Of a stretch of DNA of 64,000 bases, positions 36,208 through 47,183 are shown in pieces. The DNA comes from Planctomycetota bacterium (GTDB lineage: Bacteria; Planctomycetota; Planctomycetia; Planctomycetales; Planctomycetaceae): NCBI GenBank assembly GCA_030836185.1, contig JAURQH010000050.1, positions 1 through 64,000 on the forward strand, written 5' to 3'. A model generated the notes under the pieces. That model was given only the letters and a program-made list of their open reading frames with translations, had not been told where the DNA came from and made no database searches. How positions within the stretch are numbered: position 1 is the stretch's first letter; the number at the start of each line of letters is the position of its first letter. Both the position numbers and the translations under genes were made by a program.

Positions 36208-37107
36208 TTATCGATTGACCGTTAATTTGGAGGACACGGGGGGCTCTTCATGAATCAGACGAATTGCACGTCCTCGCACCAATATCTCCAGATCTTCCCA
36301 CGACCAGAGATCCATACCAACCGCGGGATCTCCAATGATCGCCTGTCCCTCTTGGTTAAAACCGAAGAAGACGACCGAATGCAATTGCCCGACTTCCCAT
36401 CCAAATTTATTATTCGCTGTATATTTGGCGGGGACTTCAACTCCCTCTGGAATCCCCACAGCAAGAATGGCATTGGAGTGAGTGAAAAGAGACAAGTCTG
36501 CTGGCTGACAGGGCAGCACTTCAACACCGAGATTGGTCCCTTCTGACTTCAAAGAGAGTCCACGATAGAGCCCTTGCCAGGAAGTGCCCGTTCCGTTGGT
36601 CAAACAAAGTTCGGCCATCTCCTGTTCGCTTGTGTCGATCCCATGCAGTCTCAAGAGCGTCGCGGCACAGGCAGCCGAGCAGGTTTGATTGGATGTTTGG
36701 CGACAAACCTGGCCATCCCAAAGTTCCTCACACTGAGGAGCGGTTCCCCAAACGGGAAGCAACATCGCAATGCCGGCAATCATAAATTCCACTGCCGTGT
36801 AACCATTCCGGCGACGCAGCGAACCGGGCATGCTTTTCCAGGCGATGCCGGCAATCAATGCCGTCATGGGAGGAAGCCAGTTACCGATCACGATCAGGTT
36901 ACTGAAAGGGAGCAGATTCGCGAGCAGAATGTCATCCCAGAGATAGAGCAAATACAGGACAATCATGCCAACGCAAACGCTCAATAGCAGCAAGCTCGTT
37001 TTGCGTGAGACACGTTCTCCAATCACGACTCCCAACAGAAAAAGCGAGAGAGAGATCCCCATCATGACTCCAAAGCCGTACATCAAATCGGGGGCGGCCA
37101 GTCTCAT
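36208..37107 (-). CDS. Membrane protein with peptidase C39-like domain
   Basis: A 299-residue protein. Residues 1-120 contain four hydrophobic helices. The soluble part (about 125-290) is a papain-like domain of the C39 type. The catalytic cysteine is in QTSNQTCSAACAATLLR, the histidine in QLHSVVFFGF, and the aspartate in IGDPAVG. C39 domains usually cleave double-glycine leader peptides on peptide exporters. Here the domain is fused to a membrane part without an ATPase, and no exporter lies beside it. It may be a free-standing membrane protease. Additional cysteines (ECEELW-type CEELWDGQVCR) precede the domain. The start is ATG 37107. The ClC gene follows about 120 bases downstream. Confidence 0.7.
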   Translation of the reverse strand: MRLAAPDLMYGFGVMMGISLSLFLLGVVIGERVSRKTSLLLLSVCVGMIVLYLLYLWDDILLANLLPFSNLIVIGNWLPPMTALIAGIAWKSMPGSLRRRNGYTAVEFMIAGIAMLLPVWGTAPQCEELWDGQVCRQTSNQTCSAACAATLLRLHGIDTSEQEMAELCLTNGTGTSWQGLYRGLSLKSEGTNLGVEVLPCQPADLSLFTHSNAILAVGIPEGVEVPAKYTANNKFGWEVGQLHSVVFFGFNQEGQAIIGDPAVGMDLWSWEDLEILVRGRAIRLIHEEPPVSSKLTVNR

Positions 37108-37416
37108 AGAGCTCTCTGAAATTGATTGAGTGAAAACAAACCCAACACGTTATCTGGTTTCTAGCTGATGTTCATACGCAAGCTTTAGAGGATTTCAAAG
37201 AAGAATTCCCCAAGAAAGAGACCAACCTTAAAACTCAATCACCACTTTAGCACCCGACTATCTTCATAACTATTGGTATCATCGGACTTTCCCTGAATTG
37301 GCGGCGTCCGGGTTCCGCCAAAGAATCATTGACATTGCCTCCTAAAAATGACGATAATCATCCGTAGAAATTGATATGAACTGCCCACCCCATCTGCTCG
37401 ATAAAGGCTCAAACCT
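37108..37416. other. Divergent intergenic region
   Basis: About 310 bases between the C39-like gene and the DUF1501 gene. It must hold both promoters. I see no repeat and no clear -35/-10 pair. Confidence 0.4.
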
Positions 37417-38874
37417 ATGAGTCGAAACACCGCTCACTCCAATCCATCGAATCAGCACCCCCATCGTTGCGAAGGGCCATCCCGACGCGAAGTGCTCCAA
37501 TGGGGAACACTCGGATTAGCGGGATTGTCTCTCGCCGACTATATGCGAATGGACGCACTCGCGAGCAACACCTCTCGGCCAATTGTGACGCCTCCCGATA
37601 CGTCGGTGATTTTTATCTGGTTACCAGGCGGACCTCCGCATATGGAGACGTTCGACATGAAGCCGAACGCTCCTTCCGATTACCGGGGAGAGTTCAGGCC
37701 GATCTCGACAACTGTACCCGGGATGGAAGTTTGCGAGTTACTGCCGAAGCTCGCAGCGTGTGGCCACCAATACAATATTGTGCGTTCGATCTCTCACAAC
37801 TTTGCCGATCATGGTGGCGGACATAAACGCTTCATGACGGCACGAGCGCCTAAAACTCCGACAGGATTTGTAAACGACGCCCCGGCGGTGGGATCAATCG
37901 TTGCCAAGTTACGGGAGCAATACCAGGTGGGAGTTCCGAACTATGTTTCAGGAACCAACAATGGACGCAGTGGAGTTGATATTTACAGCATGGGTTCGGC
38001 TTATCTAGGACCCGCTTATACTCCCTTCATTATTCCGGGACACCCCAACGAATCGATCTTTGAGGTTCCCAACCTCAAACTTTCCGAGCGGGTTGCCAAT
38101 AGTATTGATGACCGTCAGGAACTCCTCAAGCATCTTGATAATGTTCAACGCAGCATTGACGGGTCTGGGGCGATGTCTGCCATGGATCAATTCGGGCAAC
38201 AGGCTCTCGATTTATTGACGAGCGACAAAGCTCGAGCCGCCTTTGATCTTTCCGAAGAACCCCAAGAAGTTCGTGATCGATACGGAATGCACCCGTGGGG
38301 ACAACGTGCTTTGATGGCACGACGACTTGTCGAAGCGGGCAGCAGTTTCGTGACGATGGTCATGGAAAACCCCATGATGAAGGGGGAATCATTCCCACAG
38401 GGAGTGCTTTATAACTGGGATTCGCACGCGGTCAATGGGCATATCTTCAATGATGCCAAATATCGAATGCCTTTCTTTGACCGCGCAATCAGTGCCTTGA
38501 TTGAAGATGTTCACCAGCGCGGTCTCAATAAAAATGTGATGGTGATTGTCACGGGAGAATTCGGACGCACACCGCGACTTTCCACGCGAAAAGGAACCTC
38601 ATCCGGCGTCATGCAACCGGGACGCGATCATTGGCCATCGGCCATGTCTTTGTTGATCTCTGGGGGCGGCATGAGAACCGGACAAATCATTGGATCAACT
38701 AACTCCAAGGGAGAGAATCCCAAGGATCGTCCACTCACACCCAATGATTTGTGGGCGACCGTGTATCGCCACTTGGGAATCGATACCGAGTTGACCTTCC
38801 CGGATTACAGTGGGCGACCGATGCCTATTCTTCCGTTTGGTAGCCCGATTGAAGAACTGTTACCGGTCAGTTAG
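37417..38874 (+). CDS. Tat-exported DUF1501 protein
   Basis: A 485-residue protein of the DUF1501 family, very frequent in Planctomycetes. The twin-arginine leader is SRREVLQWGTLGLAGLSLAD (about residues 22-42). The body has an alkaline-phosphatase/sulfatase-like fold: VIFIWLPGGPPHMETFDMKP at the start, FGRTPRLS and GRDHWP towards the end, the last two being typical metal-site segments of the superfamily. In most genomes it is paired with a DUF1549/DUF1553 cytochrome-like gene; that partner is absent here. Substrate and reaction are not established. The start is ATG 37417. Confidence 0.9.
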   Translation: MSRNTAHSNPSNQHPHRCEGPSRREVLQWGTLGLAGLSLADYMRMDALASNTSRPIVTPPDTSVIFIWLPGGPPHMETFDMKPNAPSDYRGEFRPISTTVPGMEVCELLPKLAACGHQYNIVRSISHNFADHGGGHKRFMTARAPKTPTGFVNDAPAVGSIVAKLREQYQVGVPNYVSGTNNGRSGVDIYSMGSAYLGPAYTPFIIPGHPNESIFEVPNLKLSERVANSIDDRQELLKHLDNVQRSIDGSGAMSAMDQFGQQALDLLTSDKARAAFDLSEEPQEVRDRYGMHPWGQRALMARRLVEAGSSFVTMVMENPMMKGESFPQGVLYNWDSHAVNGHIFNDAKYRMPFFDRAISALIEDVHQRGLNKNVMVIVTGEFGRTPRLSTRKGTSSGVMQPGRDHWPSAMSLLISGGGMRTGQIIGSTNSKGENPKDRPLTPNDLWATVYRHLGIDTELTFPDYSGRPMPILPFGSPIEELLPVS

Positions 38875-39582
38875 AGCATCCATGAGGAAGTTTCTGTGCC
38901 GCGACAACATTTTTTTCTTTCTCGAAAAACAGACTGCCACGAGCCAGACGCGGGAACATAATTTCGTAAGTCACTCTAAGAGTTTGATTCTTCTCGAATT
39001 ATCGTGGAGAAGACCTCTCGGGCTGCTCGTGATCTTTGGTAGCCATTCAAAAATCGAATACGAATACATCGTTCTCTGAAAAGTATTCGTGTTATTCGTT
39101 TGATTCGTGGTCCTCTTGAAGATGAATTAGCAGGGAAACAAACCACGAATGACTCGAATTGCACGAATGGCTGTCGCATGTGTTGTGTCGTTGGAGAAAA
39201 CCGCCCGGAGCCACCAGTGGAATCAAACAACAGAAGACAGGATGTATATAGCCGAGGTCTTCAACGCTCATCAACGAGTTGACTTAATCAGTCCACTCCA
39301 ACGAGCCACGAAGTTCCGCGAAGCGCCAAGAGTTTTTCTTCTCAGCGATTAAGTTCCACCAGCCGAACTCGTTCTCCGCGTTCCCCTGCCGACTTCCGTC
39401 GGCGGCTAAAAATCAACGGGTAGCACCGATAGCTCGCCCATCGGTATGTCGCAGGCATCTGAATGAGTTTCAATCGTCGACATTCCGGGGGCTTCCGCTT
39501 CGCGGTGCGCCGCCCGCCACCCAACCTAACAGACTGTCGAGAATTAACTCTTTGCCGGGCGAACTCATAAAATTTTTTCTTG
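38875..39582. other. Repeat-containing intergenic region
   Basis: About 700 bases without a supported gene. It holds the inverted repeat at 39083-39170. A single related block, GAGCCACGAAGTTCCGCGAA, sits at about 39303. A further short palindrome (CACCGATAGCTCGCCCATCG) is near 39427. The scattered open frames have no ribosome binding sites. Confidence 0.5.
39083..39170. repeat. Inverted repeat of ATTCGTG units
   Basis: Each arm is about 28 bases and carries three ATTCGTG-like units (left arm 39083-39111, right arm 39142-39170 as complement). About 21 of 27 positions pair. The centre is about 30 bases. Similar ATTCGTG palindromes are a common small intergenic repeat class in bacterial genomes. 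Confidence 0.6.
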
Positions 39583-40284
39583 TTAGCTAAAAGACTCCTC
39601 TTCAGCGTTCAGCACATCTTCGATGAGTTGAGGATCGTCTTCACTGGGGGTTTGCGAGAGTCGCCGGCGGAACCACCACAGTGGAATCAACGGCACCACG
39701 GCTGAGCCGATGATGGTCCAAATCAAAGCGGGCGAATCCTGGAACCAGGCACCGATGGAAACATACACTGCCGCGATGACAGCGTTACTCATCATGATCG
39801 CAATGGCAGCCAGCCAAAATGGAAGGCGAGTCAGCCCCAAAAGTAAGACACTTGCTTCCGACAACAAGGGCATGGCTCGTGTAACGATCAAAACAACAGG
39901 CCCGTATTTGAGACTCAACTGATCAAGCTGCTTGAGATCATCGGCCTTGGCCCAGCGTTCTGCGAATGGTCGTCCTACCACGCGCGACATGCCGAATCCG
40001 ATCAAATGACCGGCAGAGAGACCTCCAAAAGCAGACAAAAACGCCAAGCCCCACGGTAACACCCCACCCGCATAGGTGGTAATTGCCGTCGAAGGAACTG
40101 GAAGCAGTAAATCCACCGCCAGTAATCCACACAGCCCCAGCGCGATTTGTTCTGCGGAGAGACCACTTTCTAACCAGTCGAGTAAGCGTTGCTCAAAGCC
40201 ATCTCCCAGAATGATAAAAGGGACGATGGGAACCAGCAATGCCATCAGCAACCAAAGAGTAAGACGAACAGGAGCGGGCATCAT
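39583..40284 (-). CDS. DedA/VTT-family membrane protein
   Basis: A 233-residue integral membrane protein of the VTT (SNARE-associated, DedA) type. The family core is seen at LLLPVPSTAITTYAGGVLPW, then SAFGGLSAGHLIGFGMSRVVG, and VLIVTRAMPLLSEASVLLLG with the conserved R-x-x-P. Five or six helices are predicted. DedA-family proteins are linked to flipping of undecaprenyl phosphate or phospholipids. The first codons MM allow a start at 40284 or 40281. The rhomboid gene ends 6 bases upstream, so the two are likely co-transcribed and concern membrane homeostasis. Confidence 0.85.
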   Translation of the reverse strand: MMPAPVRLTLWLLMALLVPIVPFIILGDGFEQRLLDWLESGLSAEQIALGLCGLLAVDLLLPVPSTAITTYAGGVLPWGLAFLSAFGGLSAGHLIGFGMSRVVGRPFAERWAKADDLKQLDQLSLKYGPVVLIVTRAMPLLSEASVLLLGLTRLPFWLAAIAIMMSNAVIAAVYVSIGAWFQDSPALIWTIIGSAVVPLIPLWWFRRRLSQTPSEDDPQLIEDVLNAEEESFS

Positions 40285-40290
40285 GAATTG

Positions 40291-41220
40291 TCACCGCCCT
40301 CGAAAGACTCGACTGGCTCGCTCCAGAGTTTCGCGTTCTTCGTCGGACAGACTGGCTTCTCCCTCCGCTTTGATTTTTGCCAAAATGCGATCCACTTCTT
40401 CGCGAAGATCGTCATCGTTGGGCTCAAAGACCTGCAACTCTTTTTTCCGTTTTTGATCGCGCATTTTGCGCTGCATCTTCGAGACCGGGTTGGAAAAGCT
40501 TTGCAACTTCTCCAACAGTGGCGAGACTCTCCAACCTCGTACAAAATAGAGATAGCCGAAAGCCGCACCGCCGAGATGAGCCGCATGAGCAACATGATCA
40601 TCAAGCCCGCGCCCCATGATGAAATTCACAAGCCCCAACGAATCCATACCGACTTTAAAGGCCGCCAGCCCCCAAAGTGGTATGGGAATGATGAAAAACA
40701 GTAAGACTTTGACATTGGGAAAGTGCATCGCCGTCAGTATGACAACCGCGTTGACGCCGCCTGAAGCGCCAATGGTCCCGCTCGCCGGGTAGCCCATCAG
40801 TCCCATGAACACGGTCTGTGCAACCCCACTGAAGATGATGCCCGCCAAATAGGACGCCAAGAACTCGCGGGATCCATAGATACCCTCAACCATCCGGCCA
40901 AACATCCACAGAAACAGCATATTGAAGACGATATGCCAAATCGCACCATCACCTTCAACCGCATGGCAGAACCCATAAGTGAGCAAACGCCAGATTTGGA
41001 ATGACCCAAGATCGCTCAGGGAGAGAGACAGCCACGGGGTGATGCCTCCTCCCGCACCGGGTTTGGTGGTGGCCAGTTGCAAGACCCACACGATCACGTT
41101 GATGATGATGATCGTCTTGATCGCCCATTGATCAGAGAAGGAAGCGCGCATATTGAAACCGCCGCCGTCTCCATAACGTCGGGCTTCGTCTCTTAAATAA
41201 TCGCGGTCTTCCAGTCCCAT
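40291..41220 (-). CDS. Rhomboid-family intramembrane protease
   Basis: A 309-residue protein with six membrane helices (about 35-235). The catalytic serine is in TIGASGGVNAV (GASG motif) and the histidine in AHAAHLGGAAFGYLY. The HxxxN motif of the second helix is WHIVFNMLFLWMFG. All elements of an active rhomboid are present. The C-terminal 70 residues are charged and soluble (FEPNDDDLREEVDRILAKI), a region also seen in other planctomycete rhomboids. It cleaves membrane proteins within the bilayer; targets are unknown. The gene is directly followed by the DedA-like gene on the same strand. Confidence 0.93.
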   Translation of the reverse strand: MGLEDRDYLRDEARRYGDGGGFNMRASFSDQWAIKTIIIINVIVWVLQLATTKPGAGGGITPWLSLSLSDLGSFQIWRLLTYGFCHAVEGDGAIWHIVFNMLFLWMFGRMVEGIYGSREFLASYLAGIIFSGVAQTVFMGLMGYPASGTIGASGGVNAVVILTAMHFPNVKVLLFFIIPIPLWGLAAFKVGMDSLGLVNFIMGRGLDDHVAHAAHLGGAAFGYLYFVRGWRVSPLLEKLQSFSNPVSKMQRKMRDQKRKKELQVFEPNDDDLREEVDRILAKIKAEGEASLSDEERETLERASRVFRGR

Positions 41221-41292
41221 TCGATCCGTCCGGGAGTTGGTGGTGAATAAGAAGAATCGTGAACAGCGTCGAGAAAAATGCCCCGATCAGAA

Positions 41293-42171
41293 TCAGTTGG
41301 CGACTGTATCGACAGACGGTTGCGGAAGTTTCTCAACCAGTTGGCGACTTTGATCGAGCAAAGATTGCAACTTCTCTTGTGCCGCGTGAATATCTCTGCG
41401 CAACTGATCGACGTTGATGAGGACGAGATTCCGTGCTGATTCGGCATTGGAAAGAGTTTTGACGAGCCCTTCTAAATCTTCAGGAGGCAAGTCTTCGGCA
41501 GTGGGAAGTTTGTCACCACCTTTTAACTCGTCCACTCGTTCTGCGATCTGTTCATTCGAACGTGCTTGCTGAGCGGTGACGACTTCGTCCAATTTGATCG
41601 CCTGTGTGAGACGTTCGTCGGCTGAAATCAGGGAGTTCCATTGATTCTCGTAGCGATTATTGAATTGAGTCGGAACCCGTTGCCAGAATCGCCACGCTCC
41701 CTGTTGCCAAGTTTGAATATCGCCCGCACGAGGGAACTTGTTGAACTGCATCACAGAATTAGAATCGCGAAGATCGGTGACCTGAAAAGGGCCGATGTAA
41801 CGTGAGGGACCGTTTTGGGGAATGAAAAAGCCGTAAAGAACAGGAGGAGCTTCGGCACTCACCACCTGTAATCCATCTCGTGTTCCCAAATCGACATTGA
41901 TCATGCCGGCTTCCGGATTACTGACGGTCACGCTTTTGGCGGCAAAGGGACGCCCATAACTTCTCATCAACAAAGCACGGTCTGCCACCAACTGTTTCAG
42001 TTCCGCTTCTTTTTTCGTAACGCTCTCTTTTTTCTTCGCATTCGCCTCGGACAACGTATCGGCTTTGGCGAGCCAACTATTGCGGACGTTAATCGCTTGC
42101 CCGGTCAACATCACAGCACCGATGACGAGAACCACCAGTACCCAAGCACAGATTTTACCAGTAATATGCAT
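41293..42171 (-). CDS. Membrane-anchored coiled-coil protein, unknown
   Basis: A 292-residue protein with an N-terminal membrane helix (ICAWVLVVLVIGAVMLTGQA, about residues 6-26). A coiled-coil segment follows (30-65). Then comes a beta-rich domain (about 75-165) including VTVSNPEAGMINVDLGTRDG, and a second helical, coiled-coil C-terminus. The middle domain, with its DLGTRDGLQ turn, resembles the beta domain of MreC-type proteins, where the same phrase occurs. Its function is not known. It precedes the rhomboid gene by about 70 bases on the same strand, and the three genes to 39583 may form one operon. Confidence 0.7.
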   Translation of the reverse strand: MHITGKICAWVLVVLVIGAVMLTGQAINVRNSWLAKADTLSEANAKKKESVTKKEAELKQLVADRALLMRSYGRPFAAKSVTVSNPEAGMINVDLGTRDGLQVVSAEAPPVLYGFFIPQNGPSRYIGPFQVTDLRDSNSVMQFNKFPRAGDIQTWQQGAWRFWQRVPTQFNNRYENQWNSLISADERLTQAIKLDEVVTAQQARSNEQIAERVDELKGGDKLPTAEDLPPEDLEGLVKTLSNAESARNLVLINVDQLRRDIHAAQEKLQSLLDQSRQLVEKLPQPSVDTVAN

Positions 42172-42668
42172 TTCGGGCCTTCAACTTAAACGAATACAAA
42201 ATCCCTGCTTCTGATCATCGACAGAGACGATTCTCAGAGGACAGACTTTCCTGAATGAATTTCAGGGAACGGAGTGATCGGAATCCGACAGGAAGAGTCG
42301 TAACGACAATCACTCCATAAGGATAATACCATCTTATGGCGTGTGAATCTGTGTGGTCAAGCAGAAACAGCCGGTGAACGCCTTCTGGACAGGACGCATT
42401 CCGCAGATTCGTCACAGTCGTTACAGATTTACGCATTCTGTGAAGCCTTAATTCCGCTCCGCCGCGAGAGACCTGATGGGGTTCTGGCAAGTCACCGATT
42501 CTTTCCAGGAACTAGATAGAGGCATAATTTGCACAAATTGATTCATGCAGAAGGTTTTTCCCGAGTGGTCAGAGCGTTAACATAAACCCTGAACAGTTTT
42601 TACAGTGATTGCCAGGGTTGGGACTCGACCCAGTCACTGTTTCGACCGATAGCCGAAGGATCCCGATT
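42172..42668. other. Divergent intergenic region
   Basis: About 500 bases between the coiled-coil membrane protein gene and the YkgJ-like gene. It should hold two promoters. I could not identify a good -35/-10 pair, repeat or RNA. Confidence 0.4.
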
Positions 42669-43121
42669 ATGGCGACTGTCGCCCCACCGCAATTGCCGCA
42701 GATGCCTCGTGAAAAACTCCCCAAGGGAGAGGTGCTTTGTGAGTATTGTTCGGCCAAGTGTTGCCAATACTTTGCTCTTGAGATTGATGCTCCCAAGTCG
42801 AAAGCCGATTTCGACTATATTCGCTGGTACATGGTTCACGGACAGGTTTCTGTGTTTGTCGAAGATGGTGTCTGGTTTTTGATGGTTCATAATCGCTGCA
42901 ACCATTTGTTGGAGAACAATCTTTGCGGCATCTATGAAACGAGGCCACAAATCTGCCGGGACTACTCGACCGACAATTGCGAATATGATGATGACGCGTG
43001 TTACGAAAAACTGTTCGAGACCCCCGATCAATTGTGGGAGTACGCGGAAGCGGTCTTGCCGATGAGCAAACCGAAGAAGCGGAAACGGACACAACTGCCG
43101 CTGGTCACCGTCGCTAATTGA
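42669..43121 (+). CDS. YkgJ-family cysteine-cluster protein
   Basis: A 150-residue protein of the YkgJ/Fe-S oxidoreductase-like family. The cluster cysteines are CEYCSAKCC near residue 25, CNHLLENNLCGIYETRPQIC near 77-96, and further Cys at NCEYDDDAC. The order C-x2-C-x3-CC...C-x(8)-C-x(9)-C is typical of the family, which is thought to bind a zinc ion or Fe-S cluster and whose role is uncertain. The start is ATG 42669, with GAAGGA at 42656-42661. The open frame runs 20 codons further upstream without support. The tail is basic (KPKKRKRTQ). Confidence 0.8.
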   Translation: MATVAPPQLPQMPREKLPKGEVLCEYCSAKCCQYFALEIDAPKSKADFDYIRWYMVHGQVSVFVEDGVWFLMVHNRCNHLLENNLCGIYETRPQICRDYSTDNCEYDDDACYEKLFETPDQLWEYAEAVLPMSKPKKRKRTQLPLVTVAN

Positions 43122-43280
43122 ACTTACAGCCTGTTCAACAGCACGAACTGAAATCCTTCATGCGGTGTCTCAAGAATCAGAGATGAACGATGTCGCATTT
43201 TCTTTGACATGTTCAGACGGGTTCAATTCCCGGACGAGACCTTCAAAATATCCTCTAGTCACAGAAACTGACAATCTGCC

Positions 43281-44606
43281 GTGAGCAAAATCAAACCGCA
43301 AACCCTTAAAGGATTCCGTGACTTTCTCCCCGAGACGATGCTTGCGCGCGAACATCTGATGCAAACGGCGCGGGACGTTTATCGCAGTTTTGGATTTGCT
43401 CCCATCGATACGCCTGCACTGGAATACACGGAGATTCTACTGGGAAAGGGTGGCGAAGAATCGGACAAGCAGATGTTTCGCTTTACCGATCAAGGCAATC
43501 GCGATGTCTCTATGCGATTTGATTTGACCGTCCCCTTTGCACGATTCGCCGCACAACACCTCAATGAGTTGGGAACACCGTTCAAACGCTATCACCTCGG
43601 AACCGTCTGGCGGGCTGAGAAACCTCAGAAAGGTCGCTATCGAGAATTTGTCCAATGTGATTTTGATACTATCGGGACAAAGTCCAATGCGGCCGACATC
43701 GAAACCTTGATGGTGATCCACGAATTGATGGATCGCATCGGGTGTGGCGAATTTCAAATCCGCGTCAACAATCGTAAGGTCCTGAACGGTCTGCTCCAAA
43801 AACTGGAACTGACCGAACAAAGTGTCAGCGTGCTACGAGCGCTCGACAAACTCCCCAAGATCGGACGAGATGCCGTCCTCGCAGAGATGGAAGGACAATC
43901 CATTTCCTCCACGCAAGCCATCCAAGTTTTGGACTTTGCCGAACTGACGGGAACTCCTGCTGAACTTCTCACTCAGGTCGAACAGATGGTGAGTGGAAAC
44001 GAGACAGGAGAAACGGGAATCGCACAACTGCGAGAATTGTTTGAGGTGGCGAATTCTGTTGGCCTCCCAGAGTCTCGATTAAATCTCGATCTGTCGATTG
44101 CACGCGGGCTCGACTATTACACCGGAACGATTTACGAAACATTTCTCGATGAACTTCCCGGAATCGGGTCCGTCTGTTCCGGGGGACGATACGACAATTT
44201 GGCCGAGCTGTTTACCTCTCAACCACTTCCCGGCGTGGGAGCCAGCTTGGGCCTCGACAGGTTACTTGCCGCGATGGAAGAACTGGGCAAATTGAAACCG
44301 TCATCGACCCCCAGCCAGATTCTGGTCACCGTATTTGATCCCGCCTGGACAGCCGACTCGTTCCGAATTGCTCAACAACTTCGTCACAGCGGCCTTGCTG
44401 TTGAGGTTTACACCGACCACAAAAAGATGGGTAAACAGTTCCAATACGCGGATAAAAAAGGGATTCCCGTCGTTTTGATTGCCGGCGAAGACGAACGCTC
44501 CGCGGGAACCTGGCAGGTAAAAGAGCTTTCCAGTGGCGATCAAACCCCGATTCTGGAAGCCGATCTTGCCGACCATTTGTTGGAGATGGTGGGAAAAACT
44601 GATTGA
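43281..44606 (+). CDS. hisS: Histidyl-tRNA synthetase
   Basis: Class II aminoacyl-tRNA synthetase of 441 residues. Motif 1 is seen at KGFRDFLPETML, and motif 2 at VWRAEKPQKGRYREFVQCDFD. The histidine-specific loop is RGLDYYTGTIYE, and motif 3 is GLGLDRLL-like (ASLGLDRLLAAM). The C-terminal 90 residues are the anticodon-binding domain (ILVTVFDPAWTADSFRIAQQ, YADKKGIPVVLIAG). The start is GTG 43281; no strong ribosome binding site is visible. It is followed by the HYE-type nuclease-like gene 69 bases later on the same strand. All catalytic signatures are intact. Confidence 0.96.
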   Translation: MSKIKPQTLKGFRDFLPETMLAREHLMQTARDVYRSFGFAPIDTPALEYTEILLGKGGEESDKQMFRFTDQGNRDVSMRFDLTVPFARFAAQHLNELGTPFKRYHLGTVWRAEKPQKGRYREFVQCDFDTIGTKSNAADIETLMVIHELMDRIGCGEFQIRVNNRKVLNGLLQKLELTEQSVSVLRALDKLPKIGRDAVLAEMEGQSISSTQAIQVLDFAELTGTPAELLTQVEQMVSGNETGETGIAQLRELFEVANSVGLPESRLNLDLSIARGLDYYTGTIYETFLDELPGIGSVCSGGRYDNLAELFTSQPLPGVGASLGLDRLLAAMEELGKLKPSSTPSQILVTVFDPAWTADSFRIAQQLRHSGLAVEVYTDHKKMGKQFQYADKKGIPVVLIAGEDERSAGTWQVKELSSGDQTPILEADLADHLLEMVGKTD

Positions 44607-44675
44607 ACAGACGAACAGACTTTGCTTTAATGGGAATGTCTTGTTTCTGGATTACCTCATTGAGCGAGCCTGATT

Positions 44676-45233
44676 GTGGGTCAACGACACCATCATTATG
44701 AAGCGGCATTTGAATCGTGGTTAAGAGCGACCCGCTTGCCTTATGTGATGGTGGACGAAAAACGGCGATCATTGGTCGGAGATGGCAGTCTGAAATCGCT
44801 CGATTTTATCGTCTCCCCGCCGCAAGGTGAACGACTGCTGATCGATATCAAAGGGCGACAGTTTCCCGGCTCGGAACGCTCCACAACGGCCAAATGGAAT
44901 AATTGGGCACCTGCCGCCGATCTCGACCAGATCTCCCATTGGGAATCGTTATTTGGTGAGAACTTTCGGGGCTTGTTCGTCTTTGCTTATGAGACCGATG
45001 AACCAGGTCGGTTCCCGGAACTCGCCCCTTTCTTTTCTCACCGAGAGAGGTATTATGCGTTTTATGGAGTGTGGTTGGACGAGTACAGCCGCCATACCCG
45101 CATGAGATCACATAGTTGGGAAACTGTTGATCTCTCCGCTCAAGACTTTCGAGAACTCCGTTTTCGTCTCGAAGATTTGATCTTGCAGCGGCCTGAAGCC
45201 GAAACCCCCTCGATGGAAAAGGTTGCCGGATGA
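44676..45233 (+). CDS. PD-(D/E)XK-like protein of unknown function
   Basis: A 185-residue soluble protein. It starts GQRHHHYEAAFESWLRATRL, with a HYExAFE motif. It continues with LKSLDFIVSPPQGERLLIDI ending in DIKGR. The spacing Asp...DxK is that of a PD-(D/E)XK nuclease fold. Later blocks are WNNWAPAADLDQISHWESLFG and FVFAYET. Similar proteins occur across planctomycetes, as far as I recall, without a known function. It may be a nuclease or a structural relative. Translation starts at GTG 44676. It overlaps the next gene by 4 bases (ATGA), so the two are translationally coupled, which suggests a joint function at the membrane. Confidence 0.7.
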   Translation: MGQRHHHYEAAFESWLRATRLPYVMVDEKRRSLVGDGSLKSLDFIVSPPQGERLLIDIKGRQFPGSERSTTAKWNNWAPAADLDQISHWESLFGENFRGLFVFAYETDEPGRFPELAPFFSHRERYYAFYGVWLDEYSRHTRMRSHSWETVDLSAQDFRELRFRLEDLILQRPEAETPSMEKVAG

Positions 45234-45469
45234 AATGTTTCGCCCTCCACGCTCGTCAATTGATGAGAGTCTCACTTGCTGTCGGAATTCTTTCCTGCGG
45301 AACCGCGGCAGCCATCGCGCAAGATGCCCCCGCAGCCGCAGACCCCGCGAATAACGGTGTCGTGGTCACTTTGAATACCAAAAGCTACGTTAAAGAGGTC
45401 ATCATTTTTGCGATTCTGGGAGGAGCCGCAATCTTCGCCGTCTGCCGGAGCAGTCCTCGGGGACTGTAA
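45230..45469 (+). CDS. Small membrane protein coupled to the nuclease-like gene
   Basis: A 79-residue protein with a signal peptide over about residues 1-30 (ending AIAQ). A short Ala/Asp/Pro linker and a C-terminal hydrophobic helix EVIIFAILGGAAIFAVCRSS follow. It has a Cys three residues from the end of the helix. Its start ATG overlaps the previous stop in ATGA. It is convergent with metY, the stop codons being 1 base apart. The function is unknown; its position suggests an accessory to the PD-(D/E)XK-like protein. Confidence 0.6.
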   Translation: MKCFALHARQLMRVSLAVGILSCGTAAAIAQDAPAAADPANNGVVVTLNTKSYVKEVIIFAILGGAAIFAVCRSSPRGL

Positions 45470-45470
45470 A

Positions 45471-47183
<1,713 letters not shown>

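Noticed and set aside
43200-43245. tRNA-like T arm (GGGTTCAATTCCCGG)
   Set aside because: No matching acceptor, D or anticodon stems lie at the required distances; the preceding bases form a different inverted repeat.
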